A stretch of 64,000 nucleotides of DNA from an uncultured Bacilli bacterium (GCA_944358445.1 CALVRC010000001.1:1-64000); one strand, 5' to 3'. Numbered from the stretch's first letter, positions 44,221-52,779 are shown. A program made the numbers and translations. The notes: generated by a model from the letters alone, not told the origin.

Positions 44221-44258
44221 AAACAGTAAAAAAAGACATATTAATAATGGTGATTAAT

Positions 44259-44762
44259 ATGTACTTACTTAACTGTTTTTTTATTTATTCAATACTTGGG
44301 TTTATTATAGAAGGATTATTTACTTTAATAGTATCCGGAAAATTTTCTAGTGGAATTTTATATGGACCATGGACACCAGTTTATGGTCTTGGTGCTTTAC
44401 TAACAATTGTAATATCAAGAAAAATATTCAAAAATATGCATAAAAGTAGATTCGTAGAAACTATAGTTACATTTATAATTTTAACAGTCGTATTAACATT
44501 TATAGAATGGTTAGGTGGAATATTAATTGAAAATCTATTTCACGAAACACTATGGAATTATAAACACTATAAATATAATTTAGGTAAATATATAGCCTTA
44601 GAAATGTCATTAATATGGGGAATATCTAGTATATTTATAATTTACTTTGTAAAACCAATTATTGATAAATTAGAAAAAAAGATACCAAAATTTATAACAA
44701 TAATATTTGCTACATTGTTTGTTATCGATCTAATTACTACAACTGTTATTAAATTAAAATAA
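44259..44762 (+). CDS. putative ABC-transporter type IV family membrane protein
   Basis: 167 residues with about five hydrophobic helices. The opening YLLNCFFIYSILGFIIEGLF and GILYGPWTPVYGLGALLTI match the family of putative ABC-transporter type IV permeases (CmpB-like), for which no solid function is known. ATG 44259 follows ATGGTGAT; the upstream ATG 44247 has no ribosome binding site. Confidence 0.75.
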   Translation: MYLLNCFFIYSILGFIIEGLFTLIVSGKFSSGILYGPWTPVYGLGALLTIVISRKIFKNMHKSRFVETIVTFIILTVVLTFIEWLGGILIENLFHETLWNYKHYKYNLGKYIALEMSLIWGISSIFIIYFVKPIIDKLEKKIPKFITIIFATLFVIDLITTTVIKLK

Positions 44763-44778
44763 AGAAGATATATTCAAA

Positions 44779-44967
44779 TTAAGAATTTACCTTCTTTTTT
44801 TCTTCTACCTCCATATTATCTAAAGCATATTCACAAGCTTGTATAACAAATGCTGAAAAAGTCGCATTCTTCCCTACTAACGCTTTTTCAATTTTCTCAA
44901 TCAATTCAATAGGAAATCTAACTGTTTTATTTTCTGTTTCTTTTCTATCTGGTTTTATTTGAAACAT
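44779..44967 (-). CDS. ribbon-helix-helix DNA-binding protein
   Basis: Sixty-two residues: a short strand (KTVRFPIELIEKIEKAL) followed by two helices (ATFSAFVIQACEYALDNM), the CopG/Arc fold. GAGGAGGAGAG precedes the ATG at 44967, and a 12-bp palindrome lies 17 bases upstream. No toxin gene is beside it, so it is an orphan regulator rather than a shown antitoxin. It sits next to the IS element. Confidence 0.78.
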   Translation of the reverse strand: MFQIKPDRKETENKTVRFPIELIEKIEKALVGKNATFSAFVIQACEYALDNMEVEEKKKVNS

Positions 44968-44983
44968 ACTCTCCTCCTCAATT

Positions 44984-44995
44984 AATATGCATATT
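44984..44995. promoter_or_regulatory. palindrome upstream of the RHH gene
   Basis: AATATGCATATT, a perfect 12-bp palindrome. A plausible autoregulatory operator for the ribbon-helix-helix protein. Confidence 0.4.
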
Positions 44996-45060
44996 GCAAC
45001 AACTAATACAATTTTAATATAAATCTGTAATTAATAATACAATACATAAGTCTTGCAAAT

Positions 45061-46491
45061 TTTGAGTTCCGGTAAAATTTTAAAGAAGGAATAAAAAAGA
45101 TGAATCCTGTGGAAAAGAATTCATCTTTTTGCTTTAAAAATAAGGAAAAACCATTCCAAATTTAGTATAATTAAATTGGTAAAACTATTTTATTACTAAA
45201 CAAAAAATAAGGAGGTCTTTCCATGAATAATTTTACTACAAATACATATGAAATGAAAAGAGAAATTTTAAATTTTTCAAAAAAAGTTTCAGTTGATACA
45301 AATAAAGTGACAAGAAAATTCATAATGGATATGCAATACGGACTTTTTAAAAGTCAAAGTTGTTTGATATCTAATATATCACGTGCTTTAGATGAAAGAG
45401 TTAAGTTGAAAAATACGATTGAACGATTATGTGATAATTTAATTAGATTAAGTGATGAAGATAAAAATAAAATTAAGGAAAATTACTTTAATGAAATAAA
45501 GAAATATTTTGGAGATAATCCAGTAGCTATATTTGATGATAGTGATATATCAAAAAGATATGGAAAGAAGTTTGAAGATTTAGACAGAGTAATAGATGCA
45601 TCAGATACAGATAAAAAAGTAGTTAATGGCAAAAAATGTGATATGGTATTTGATAGAGGTTATGATGATAATAAAATAATAGAATACATAGATAAAAGTG
45701 GTAATAATTTTGTCATAAGAATGAATGATAGAAGAAACTTTATCTTTAAAAATAAGAAGAAAAATGCTTATAAAGAAGCATTAAAAAGGAAAGGTAAAGT
45801 AAAGATGGAACTTTGGTTTGAAAGTGAAAAATATGAAGTAAGTGTATCGCATACAAAGGTAACATTACCAAGTAATGAAAAAGATTATGAATTAGTATTT
45901 GTTTATGGACTGTCAGAAGAAAGGCCACTTATATTATTAACCAATAGAAGTATACATTCAAAAGAAGATGTAATAAAAGTAGTAAGGTTATATTTTTATA
46001 GGTGGCGTGTAGAAGAATACTTTAGAAGTAAAAAGCAAGAATATGAGTTTGAAAATATGCGAGTAAGGACATTAAAAGCAATGAATAATTTAAATTTAAT
46101 GCTTATGATACATATGGGACATTTAAGTATGCTTATAGAGGATATGGATAAAAAATTACTTACTATAAAAATAATAGAAAGTAGTAAATCAATAAGGAAT
46201 AAAATATTAGTATGGATTAGTCAAATAGCTAGAGGGATAAGTAATATATTAAAATATGCCCACGAAGGAATCAAAAAATGGCAAGTAGTAGAAGTGAGAA
46301 GCAAATTTAAACAGTTAGAATTAAAGCTTTAAAATAATTAAATAATGAAATATTAAAAAAAGGACATGAATAATGTTCAATTTAATCATGCAATAATTTT
46401 CATATATTAGCTAAATTTAGGACATTTTCGTAAATTAATGAATAGAAATTAAAAATTTAAAATTATTTTTCGTAAAAAACCGAAACTCAAA
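45061..46491 (+). mobile_element. IS4-type insertion sequence, 1431 bp
   Basis: The terminal inverted repeats are TTTGAGTTCCGGT at 45061-45073 and ACCGAAACTCAAA at 46479-46491, 12 of 13 positions paired. They enclose one transposase gene with about 160 non-coding bases on each side. No clear target duplication flanks it (left ...GCAAAT, right TAAACG...), so it may be old. The left end contains a strong inverted repeat (AAAAAGATGAAT / ATTCATCTTTTT, 45098-45131) that could stop transcription entering from outside. Confidence 0.82.
45223..46332 (+). CDS. IS4-family transposase, internally shortened
   Basis: DDE transposase of 369 residues. The first acidic site is IFDDSD (about 103-108), the second VFDRGYDD (D144), and the third is in the Y-x-R-W-R-V-E-E-Y-F-R-S-K-K signature near 260-271. 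Only about 38 residues separate the first two Asp, where relatives have roughly 80 or more including a GYH-type motif. The junction reads VIDASDTDKKVVNGKKCD, consistent with an in-frame deletion. AAGGAGG precedes ATG 45223. Transposition is probably impaired. Confidence 0.85.
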   Translation: MNNFTTNTYEMKREILNFSKKVSVDTNKVTRKFIMDMQYGLFKSQSCLISNISRALDERVKLKNTIERLCDNLIRLSDEDKNKIKENYFNEIKKYFGDNPVAIFDDSDISKRYGKKFEDLDRVIDASDTDKKVVNGKKCDMVFDRGYDDNKIIEYIDKSGNNFVIRMNDRRNFIFKNKKKNAYKEALKRKGKVKMELWFESEKYEVSVSHTKVTLPSNEKDYELVFVYGLSEERPLILLTNRSIHSKEDVIKVVRLYFYRWRVEEYFRSKKQEYEFENMRVRTLKAMNNLNLMLMIHMGHLSMLIEDMDKKLLTIKIIESSKSIRNKILVWISQIARGISNILKYAHEGIKKWQVVEVRSKFKQLELKL

Positions 46492-46562
46492 TAAACGTAA
46501 ATTTGACATTATTTGATTGTATGTTATAATAAGCACCATATTGTGAAGAGGAAGAATTATAT

Positions 46563-46757
46563 ATGAAACCAAATATTGACTGGAATAATAAAGTATTAGA
46601 ACTTGTTAGATGTTAGAATAAAAAAGGAAAGCTATATAAAAATACATCGTTAGATACTTCTATTAATACTACTGTAAAAACATATAATAATTCGGCTATG
46701 GTATTTATTCCTATGGAAGAGGCAGACAAAATTGTTTACAATCAATCGAATAGTTAA
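46563..46757 (+). pseudogene. small gene interrupted by an in-frame TAG
   Basis: ATG 46563 follows AGAGGAAG and a TATAAT at about 46526, and reads 17 codons (MKPNIDWNNKVLELVRC) to TAG 46614. The same frame continues for 46 more sense codons (NKKGKLYKNTSLDTS...) to TAA 46755. A single nonsense mutation in a ~64-residue gene explains this best. TAG is an ordinary stop in this genome (for example at 4319), so recoding is unlikely. No family recognised. Confidence 0.55.
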
Positions 46758-46820
46758 AAACAAAAGGATAGGTAATATATTAAAAAATCAACAATAAATT
46801 TAATTTTAGAAGGTGAAAGT

Positions 46821-47642
46821 ATGAGGAAATTAAAACATTTAAAAGAAATAGATATTTTTTTGGAAATACTAAAACAAGATGAAAAAATTAATTTAAGTAT
46901 TTTTTTAAATAATTTAAAGACTTTAAAAGTATATTATATAAATAATGAAAATGAAAATGATATGTCAATTAGCAAGTGGATGGATGCAGGTTACAATGTT
47001 AGAAAAAATGAACTATATTTTACATCTATATCTATAAAAATTGGAAGTATATATCATGAACTTTTACATTGTGCTAGTTCAGAAAGAAAAAATAACACTG
47101 AGTATTGTGGATTTATGATTAACTATTTAGATATTAATGGTGAAATTGGACGGGGTTTAAACGAAGGATATACTGAACTATTAAGTGAACGATATTTTAA
47201 TGTGAGTACAAATTATTGGTTTGAAAGAGTTTTAACTGCCCAGCTAGAAAAAATAGTGGGGGCAGACTTTCTTAAAGAAAATTATTTTAATCATAATTTA
47301 CAGGCAATTAGAGATAAACTTGCTGAATATTCATCAAAAGAAGCTGCAAATGATTTTATTTATAATTGGGATACTTATACAATCGGTAAGACTTTTAATG
47401 ATTCTATAACTACTGAGGAATATCAATCTTGTTTAGATAAATGTTGTTTCTTTTTGAATTCATGTTATGAAAATAAATTAAAAACGGAAAATAATGAAGA
47501 TATAAATAGATCAATTAATTTTTTAAATGAATTTGTAAATGCTGGTACTATTGAATTGGATGGGCATAAAACGTTATCTTTAATACATGGTTTTGTTCAA
47601 CAAGGTATTATTGTTATGCAAAATAACGGAAAACATATATAA
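46821..47642 (+). CDS. putative zinc metallopeptidase (HExxH)
   Basis: 273 residues, no signal peptide. H79-E-L-L-H83 gives two zinc ligands and the catalytic Glu; RGLNEGYTELLSERYF about 32 residues later supplies a likely third ligand, Glu, as in gluzincin-type peptidases. The rest has no recognised domain. GAAGGTG precedes ATG 46821. It lies downstream of the IS and a broken gene, and before an S41-like peptidase gene, in a stretch that looks acquired. Substrate unknown; activity inferred from motif only. Confidence 0.72.
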   Translation: MRKLKHLKEIDIFLEILKQDEKINLSIFLNNLKTLKVYYINNENENDMSISKWMDAGYNVRKNELYFTSISIKIGSIYHELLHCASSERKNNTEYCGFMINYLDINGEIGRGLNEGYTELLSERYFNVSTNYWFERVLTAQLEKIVGADFLKENYFNHNLQAIRDKLAEYSSKEAANDFIYNWDTYTIGKTFNDSITTEEYQSCLDKCCFFLNSCYENKLKTENNEDINRSINFLNEFVNAGTIELDGHKTLSLIHGFVQQGIIVMQNNGKHI

Positions 47643-47654
47643 TATTGTAAAATT

Positions 47655-47677
47655 ACTAGATTTAATCTAGTTTTTTC
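47655..47677 (+). terminator. terminator of the metallopeptidase gene
   Basis: ACTAGATT (47655-47662) pairs with AATCTAGT (47664-47671), then TTTTT. Confidence 0.82.
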
Positions 47678-47811
47678 ATAATAAAAGAAATTTTTACTTT
47701 TATGTTTTGTGTTTAAAAAAACTATGATATTTTGAAATATTAATATTGTTTGGCTTGGTTTCAATGATATAATATATAATAAGTTGAAATTTATTTGTTA
47801 AGGAGAAAAAA

Positions 47812-48984
47812 ATGAAAAATTATAGAGAAATGTTAGAAAAATTGTTGGATGAACTTGGAGCAAAACATATAGATTTTTATTTTGAAAAATCTAAAGAGGA
47901 TGTTGAAATTTTATTAGAAAAAACTTTAAAAAAATTTAAATTAGAGAATGACTATGACTTCTTTTATGTTTCTACATATTTAATAAAGCATATTATTGGT
48001 AATTTTGATGAGCATACAGGTGTGTATATTGATAATCAAGATAGGTTACCATTAACTTTGAAAATATTTAATAATAAAATTTATATGGTTGATTGTCATA
48101 GTGATTTAAGGGATTATAAATTTAAAGAGATAACGGCAATTAATGAAATTGATATTAAACAATTATTCAAAGAAACAGCAGATAGTGTATGTTATGTAAT
48201 GCTGGGTTGGTTAGATTCAAGGGTTTCAAAACATCTTAGTACCATAGCTGGAATTAAATCATTACCATCTATTAATGAAAATGATGATATTATTTTTACT
48301 TTTGAAAACAGGTATCAAGTTAATATTACAGATGTTTTTAATAAAGCTAGTATAAAATTACCCGAAAGAATTTTTATGTCTTATGAAATGATTGATGATA
48401 TTATAAAAATTAATTATAAGCAGTGTGCAGAACAATATGATGGTCAAATGCAGGATTTGATTTCGAATGTTAAGGCATTATCAGAAAAAAATAATATTTC
48501 AAAATATATAGTGGATTTACGTGGAAATACGGGTGGCAATTCTAAAATTATTAAACCTTTAATAGAATTTTTAAACTTAAATGAAATTATTACCTTAGTT
48601 GATAATGAAATATTTTCTAGTGGATTATTTGCTTGTACGGATTTGAAAAATATAGGTAGTAAGTTTGTTGGAACTGATATTGGAACAACATATAATAGAT
48701 TTGGTGAAAACAAATTTTTTACAATGGAAAATTTTGAAATTGCTTATTCATCTAAATATTTTTATTATGATAGTGATAAAAATAAAATATGTTCGGTGAT
48801 TGGTAAAGATGATTTTCTAAAATTTAAAAACGATAAAAATAATATTAAATATTTTGATAAATTAAAATTTAAAATAGATAAGTATGCTGAGGAAACACTA
48901 GAGGATTATATAAATGGTTATGATGCATCATTAGAGGAGGCTAAAAAATTATTGAATAAAATAGATAAAAAGGTTATAAAGTAG
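47812..48984 (+). CDS. S41-family peptidase-like protein, cytoplasmic
   Basis: 390 residues without signal peptide. The C-terminal half has the S41 core: YIVDLRGNTGGN (about 229-240), NEIFSSG with the candidate nucleophile S269, and KFVGTDIGTTYNRFG. The Lys of CtpA-type enzymes (GEKTxGKG) is not there. An N-terminal NFDEHTGVY with H68 could give the Ser-His arrangement of tricorn-like members. There is no PDZ domain. AAGGAG precedes ATG 47812. It may process peptides or be a binding-only relative. Confidence 0.72.
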   Translation: MKNYREMLEKLLDELGAKHIDFYFEKSKEDVEILLEKTLKKFKLENDYDFFYVSTYLIKHIIGNFDEHTGVYIDNQDRLPLTLKIFNNKIYMVDCHSDLRDYKFKEITAINEIDIKQLFKETADSVCYVMLGWLDSRVSKHLSTIAGIKSLPSINENDDIIFTFENRYQVNITDVFNKASIKLPERIFMSYEMIDDIIKINYKQCAEQYDGQMQDLISNVKALSEKNNISKYIVDLRGNTGGNSKIIKPLIEFLNLNEIITLVDNEIFSSGLFACTDLKNIGSKFVGTDIGTTYNRFGENKFFTMENFEIAYSSKYFYYDSDKNKICSVIGKDDFLKFKNDKNNIKYFDKLKFKIDKYAEETLEDYINGYDASLEEAKKLLNKIDKKVIK

Positions 48985-49044
48985 AATTTATATTATGTTA
49001 AATATTAATATATAAATTCTTTTATAAATATTATGACACACAAA

Positions 49045-49090
49045 AATAACAAACCGTAAGGGGTGTGGGGGCAGCGGTTTGTTATTTTTA
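49045..49090 (+). terminator. strong hairpin with a G-rich loop
   Basis: Twelve perfect base pairs, AATAACAAACCG (49045-49056) and CGGTTTGTTATT (49075-49086), then TTTA. It can end transcription from the S41-like gene. The 18-base loop TAAGGGGTGTGGGGGCAG has eleven G and is far from local composition, which plain terminators do not need. Confidence 0.65.
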
Positions 49091-49195
49091 ACGCATTATT
49101 TTAATATATATTCTTAAATGACATTATAAATAGTTTAACATGACTATGTCTTTTTATTATAATTCTCTCATTTAAAGTATTTAAAACATAAACAG

Positions 49196-49224
49196 TTTAC
49201 TTTTTTCATAAATTTTGGTATAAT
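49196..49224 (+). promoter_or_regulatory. promoter of rpsF-ssb-rpsR
   Basis: TTTACT (49196-49201), 17-base spacer, TATAAT (49219-49224). It is followed by a ~60-base structured leader. Confidence 0.72.
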
Positions 49225-49226
49225 CT

Positions 49227-49275
49227 AAGCCGAGTAATTAAATTACTCCTTGCTTTCAAAAAAAAGCCGAACAGA
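49227..49275 (+). promoter_or_regulatory. rpsF leader, probable S6:S18 binding structure
   Basis: AAGC (49227-49230) pairs with GCTT (49252-49255) outside an inner stem GAGTAATT / AATTACTC (49232-49248), leaving a CCG at 49230-49232 next to a bulge; a second AAGCCG follows at 49264-49269. A CCG-bulge hairpin in the rpsF leader is the known autoregulatory site bound by the S6:S18 complex in many bacteria. Assignment here is by position and shape. Confidence 0.55.
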
Positions 49276-49293
49276 CCATAAGGAGGTGGAAAT

Positions 49294-49584
49294 ATGAAAA
49301 ACTATGAAATCATGTTTATCGTAAGACCAACATTAGGTGAAGATGACGTAAAAAAAGTTGTTAAAGACTTTTCAGAAATCATCACTAAAAATGGTGGTAA
49401 GGTAACAAAAGAAGAAAACATGGGACAAAGAGAATTCGCTTATGAAATTAAAGATTTCAAAAGTGGTTATTACTATGTTTTTGAAGTTGAAGCTAAAGAC
49501 GACAAAGCTATTAAAGAATTTGACCGTTTAGCTCTTATCAATAATGACATCGTTCGTCATTTAATTACAAAAGTAGAAGAATAA
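49294..49584 (+). CDS. rpsF: 30S ribosomal protein bS6
   Basis: Ninety-six residues, full length: [23 protein letters not shown] and the [22 protein letters not shown] strand region are typical. bS6 binds bS18 on the platform of the small subunit. AAGGAGGTGG precedes the ATG. First gene of rpsF-ssb-rpsR and probably repressed through its leader. Confidence 0.97.
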   Translation: MKNYEIMFIVRPTLGEDDVKKVVKDFSEIITKNGGKVTKEENMGQREFAYEIKDFKSGYYYVFEVEAKDDKAIKEFDRLALINNDIVRHLITKVEE

Positions 49585-49600
49585 GAAAAGAGGTAGTTTT

Positions 49601-50065
49601 ATGAACAGAGTATGTTTAGTTGGTAGAATAACGGCAAAACCAGAATTAAGGTATACAGGAGGAAACATTCCTTATACTAGATTCTCTTTAGCAGTCAACC
49701 GAACTTTTAATAATGCCCAAGGTGAAAGAGAAGCAGACTTTATTAACATTGTAGTATGGCGCCGTCAAGCAGAAAATGTAGCTAATTACTTAGATAAAGG
49801 TAGTCAAATTTCTGTTGAAGGAAGAATCCAAACAGGAAGTTATACTGCTCAAGACGGAAGTAAAAGATATACAACAGATGTAGTTGCTGACAATGTTCAA
49901 TTTTTAGATTCAAGACGTTCATCAGAATCTAGAGCTAATACTTCAACTCCATATGATTATCAAGACACTCCTGCTCCTATGCCATCAAATGATGTTGATA
50001 TAGCTGACGATCCTTTTGCTGATTTTGGGGATAATGTTTCAATTGATGATAATTTCTTAGAATAG
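49601..50065 (+). CDS. ssb: single-stranded DNA-binding protein
   Basis: OB fold at residues 1-105 ([51 protein letters not shown]), then a disordered Pro/Ser/Asp linker; 154 residues. The C-terminal tip, which recruits repair and replication proteins and usually ends DDDLPF, reads SIDDNFLE here. The upstream DDPFADFG aligns with the NDPFAND part of Bacillus SsbA, so only the last residues differ. Lies between rpsF and rpsR as in Bacilli. Confidence 0.96.
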   Translation: MNRVCLVGRITAKPELRYTGGNIPYTRFSLAVNRTFNNAQGEREADFINIVVWRRQAENVANYLDKGSQISVEGRIQTGSYTAQDGSKRYTTDVVADNVQFLDSRRSSESRANTSTPYDYQDTPAPMPSNDVDIADDPFADFGDNVSIDDNFLE

Positions 50066-50075
50066 GAGGATAGAC

Positions 50076-50291
50076 ATGGCAGAATTTCGTAGAAGAAAAA
50101 GAAAAGTATGTCAAATGTGTGCTGGCAAGCATGTAAGCTATAAAGATGATACTGTAAAAAAATATGTCAGTTTAGATAAAGGTAAAATTTTACCAAGAAG
50201 AATTACTGGTGCTTGTGCAAAACACCAAAGATATATTGCGAATGAAGTTAAAAAAGCAAGATTTATGGCATTACTTCCATTCGTTAAATAA
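50076..50291 (+). CDS. rpsR: 30S ribosomal protein bS18
   Basis: Seventy-one residues with [27 protein letters not shown] and [34 protein letters not shown]. The C-x-x-C near the N-terminus indicates a form with potential metal-binding Cys. AGGAGG precedes ATG 50076. The operon ends in the terminator directly behind it. Confidence 0.97.
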   Translation: MAEFRRRKRKVCQMCAGKHVSYKDDTVKKYVSLDKGKILPRRITGACAKHQRYIANEVKKARFMALLPFVK

Positions 50292-50323
50292 ACATTTGTA
50301 AAAAAAAGCAAATGTTTTTTTTC
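50291..50323 (+). terminator. terminator of the rpsF-ssb-rpsR operon
   Basis: AACATTTG (50291-50298) pairs with CAAATGTT (50309-50316), then seven T. Confidence 0.85.
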
Positions 50324-50373
50324 TTAAAGATTTCACAAATTAATGTTATAATTATTCTAAAGGAGGGTTAAAA

Positions 50374-50895
50374 GTGGAAAAAAACGAAACATCATTAAAA
50401 GATATAGTTCAAAATGATTATCAAGAAAAAACCATTTTAGACTTAAATATTAAAGATAATAAAATAGGTTTAGCAAGTGATCATAGAGGTTATAACTTAA
50501 AACAAAAACTAACAAAATATTTAACTAAAAAAGGATATACTGTCATTGACTATGGTTGTGATGATAAAACCAGTCATGACTATCCAGAATATGGTTTTAA
50601 ATTAGGAAAAGCTGTTCGTGATGGCAAAATAGAAAAAGGCATTGCTATATGTGGTAGTGGTATCGGAATAAGTATTGCTTGTAATAAAATAAATAAAGTA
50701 AGATGTGCTAAAGTAAATAATATAAAAGAAGCAAAATATACAAGACAAGATAACGATGCTAATATAATTGCCATTAATGGAAATATGCCATTATATAGGG
50801 CCAAAGACATTACCGACGTATTTTTAAAAACTCCTTTTAGTAATCAAGAACGTCATAAAAGACGAATTGAAATGTTAGATAATTATAAAGATTAA
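50374..50895 (+). CDS. rpiB: ribose-5-phosphate isomerase B
   Basis: Interconverts ribose 5-phosphate and ribulose 5-phosphate in the pentose phosphate pathway. IGLASDHRGYNLKQ, DYPEYGFKLG and the catalytic-Cys loop AICGSGIGISIACNK are RpiB/LacA signatures. 173 residues, with a ~28-residue N-terminal extension. The start is GTG 50374, five bases after AGGAGGG. ywzB follows without a gap. Confidence 0.92.
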   Translation: MEKNETSLKDIVQNDYQEKTILDLNIKDNKIGLASDHRGYNLKQKLTKYLTKKGYTVIDYGCDDKTSHDYPEYGFKLGKAVRDGKIEKGIAICGSGIGISIACNKINKVRCAKVNNIKEAKYTRQDNDANIIAINGNMPLYRAKDITDVFLKTPFSNQERHKRRIEMLDNYKD

Positions 50896-51093
50896 ATGTC
50901 ATTAAAAGGATTAATTTATATTATAACGGTAATAATAACCATATGGGCTTTAGAAAGTGTAAATATATCCGGCATATTTAAAAAGAATAGATATTATTCA
51001 TCAAGGGTATTATATCTAATAGTCGCTATGGCTTTATCATACTTAGTCACAAATTTTTTCTATGATTTTTTCGAAAGTACGAAATTCATATAG
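50896..51093 (+). CDS. ywzB: DUF1146 membrane protein YwzB
   Basis: Sixty-five residues with two hydrophobic helices (about 5-20 and 37-55) and the family pattern SRVLYLIVAMALSYLVTNFFYDFF. Function unknown; the family is always near the spoIID locus in Bacillota. It starts at the base after the rpiB stop. Confidence 0.85.
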   Translation: MSLKGLIYIITVIITIWALESVNISGIFKKNRYYSSRVLYLIVAMALSYLVTNFFYDFFESTKFI

Positions 51094-51107
51094 AAAGGAA
51101 CTAAGAT

Positions 51108-52019
51108 ATGAAAAAGCTTATTCTAGTGACTCTATTAGTTATTATAATACCTTTTTTGTTTGTAAATATTTTTGTAAAAACCGATGAAATAAAATTTAAA
51201 TATATAACAAATAATATAATTAGAGTTAAAGATGAAAAAACCGGCGTAATCAATGAAGTACCTTTTGAAGAATATATTAAAGGAGTAGTTGCCGGAGAAA
51301 TGCCCGCAACCTTTGAATTAGAAGCTTTAAAAGCCCAAGCTGTAGCATCAAGAAGCTATGCCATGTATCAAATGACCGCAACAAAAGATAAAGAATACGA
51401 TGTTTTAAATACTACAGCTAACCAAGTTTATCTAACTGACCAAGAGTTAAAAGAAAATTGGAAAGATGAATATGATGAAAAAATAAACAAAATAAAAACA
51501 GCCATAGCTGAAACAAGTGGTGAATATTTAACATATAATGGTGAAGTTGCAAATGCCATGTTTTTTTCAACAAGTGTGGGAGCAACTGAAAATAGTGAAG
51601 AAGTATTTGTATCCGCATTGCCATATTTAAGAAGCGTAGATAGTAAATGGGATGAAGCCTCACCCGTATTCACTGACACCTATACATTTACACTAGAAGA
51701 TTTTTATAAAAAATTAAATCTCCCATTTAATCAAACATTAAAAGTAGAAATAATCTCTAAAACAAGCACAGGAAGAACTAAAAATTTAAAAATAAATAAT
51801 GAAGAAATGCAAGGAAGAGATTTTGCCAGTAAACTATCTTTAAGATCAAACTATTTTGATATTGTTCAAAATGAAAACAACATTACCATCACCACCAAAG
51901 GCTTTGGACACGGAGTTGGCATGAGTCAATATGGTGCAAACGGTATGGCTAAAGAAGGATATAAATATAATGAAATATTAAAACATTATTATCAAAATAC
52001 AGAAATTAAAAAAAAATAG
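51108..52019 (+). CDS. spoIID: stage II sporulation protein D, engulfment peptidoglycan lyase
   Basis: In Bacillus subtilis SpoIID is a membrane-anchored lytic transglycosylase that, with SpoIIP and SpoIIM, drives forespore engulfment. N-terminal helix (4-22), then the SpoIID domain: VPFEEYIKGVVAGEMPATFELEALKAQAVASRSYA with the catalytic Glu in AGEMP, and C-terminal TTKGFGHGVGMSQYGANGMA. 303 residues. AAAGGAAC precedes ATG 51108. Next to spoIIQ and spoIIID, as expected. Confidence 0.93.
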   Translation: MKKLILVTLLVIIIPFLFVNIFVKTDEIKFKYITNNIIRVKDEKTGVINEVPFEEYIKGVVAGEMPATFELEALKAQAVASRSYAMYQMTATKDKEYDVLNTTANQVYLTDQELKENWKDEYDEKINKIKTAIAETSGEYLTYNGEVANAMFFSTSVGATENSEEVFVSALPYLRSVDSKWDEASPVFTDTYTFTLEDFYKKLNLPFNQTLKVEIISKTSTGRTKNLKINNEEMQGRDFASKLSLRSNYFDIVQNENNITITTKGFGHGVGMSQYGANGMAKEGYKYNEILKHYYQNTEIKKK

Positions 52020-52065
52020 TATAAAAAAACCAAAACTATCCAAAATGATAGTAGAGGTGAAAAAA

Positions 52066-52710
52066 ATGAAAAACATAAAACTAAAAAAACCAGTAATTTA
52101 TGCCGCATGTGTTGGTGTTAGTACCTTATTGTTAGGTGGACTTTGGTATGCAGACTTATCACAAAAATCATTAAAAAATTCAAATGAAGAAGACTATACA
52201 TATGTATCAAAATTGTTTGATGATGGAGTAAAATTAGTAGTAAGTACTCAAAATACTATTATCAAGCCATATACAGATACAAATGTTAAAGCATTAAATA
52301 ATTTTTATGATTATAAAAGTGATGAAAAATCTCAGCAAAACGCTATCATCAACTATGATACAACATATATTCAAAATAGTGGTATTGCTTACGGCGGAAT
52401 AGATGATACATTTGATGTAGTAAGTGTTTTACCAGGTAAAATAACTTCAGTTAAAGAAGATAAATTAATGGGTAAAATTGTTACTATTGAGCACGACAAT
52501 AACATTAGTACTACCTATCAAAGTTTAAGTGAAGTTACAGTTAAAGAAGGAGATACAGTAGCTAGTGGCACTGTAATAGGTAAAGCTGGAGAATCAAACT
52601 TAGAAAAAGACTTAGGTAAACATGTTCTATTTGAAATATCAGTAGATGGAAAATACATCAATCCAAATAACTGTTATGACAAAACGGTTAGTGAATTAAA
52701 GAGTAATTAA
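52066..52710 (+). CDS. spoIIQ: stage II sporulation protein Q, LytM-domain protein
   Basis: 214 residues: an N-terminal membrane helix (about 8-26), then a LytM (M23) domain from about 110. SpoIIQ pairs with SpoIIIAH to join mother cell and forespore. The zinc site is degraded: the HxGxD position reads YGGID and the HxH position reads HVLF, so it is probably not a peptidase, like the SpoIIQ of Bacillus subtilis. ATG 52066 follows AGAGGTGA; an earlier in-frame ATG at 52045 precedes that site. Confidence 0.9.
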   Translation: MKNIKLKKPVIYAACVGVSTLLLGGLWYADLSQKSLKNSNEEDYTYVSKLFDDGVKLVVSTQNTIIKPYTDTNVKALNNFYDYKSDEKSQQNAIINYDTTYIQNSGIAYGGIDDTFDVVSVLPGKITSVKEDKLMGKIVTIEHDNNISTTYQSLSEVTVKEGDTVASGTVIGKAGESNLEKDLGKHVLFEISVDGKYINPNNCYDKTVSELKSN

Positions 52711-52723
52711 AACTCTTTTTTTA
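52698..52723 (+). terminator. terminator of the rpiB-ywzB-spoIID-spoIIQ stretch
   Basis: AAAGAGT (52698-52704) pairs with ACTCTTT (52712-52718), then T residues. It overlaps the spoIIQ stop. Confidence 0.82.
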
Positions 52724-52779
52724 TTTTATTAAACATGAAATCAATTATAATTTTATATACTTAAATTGAAGGAGGTCTC

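Noticed and set aside
44779-44967. Toxin-antitoxin pair around the RHH protein
   Set aside because: No small toxin-like gene is adjacent; neighbours are a multi-spanning membrane protein and an IS element.
46563-46757. Recoding of TAG as an amino acid
   Set aside because: TAG ends other plausible genes in the window (for example the bofA-like gene at 4319-4321), and no pyrrolysine or selenocysteine context is visible.
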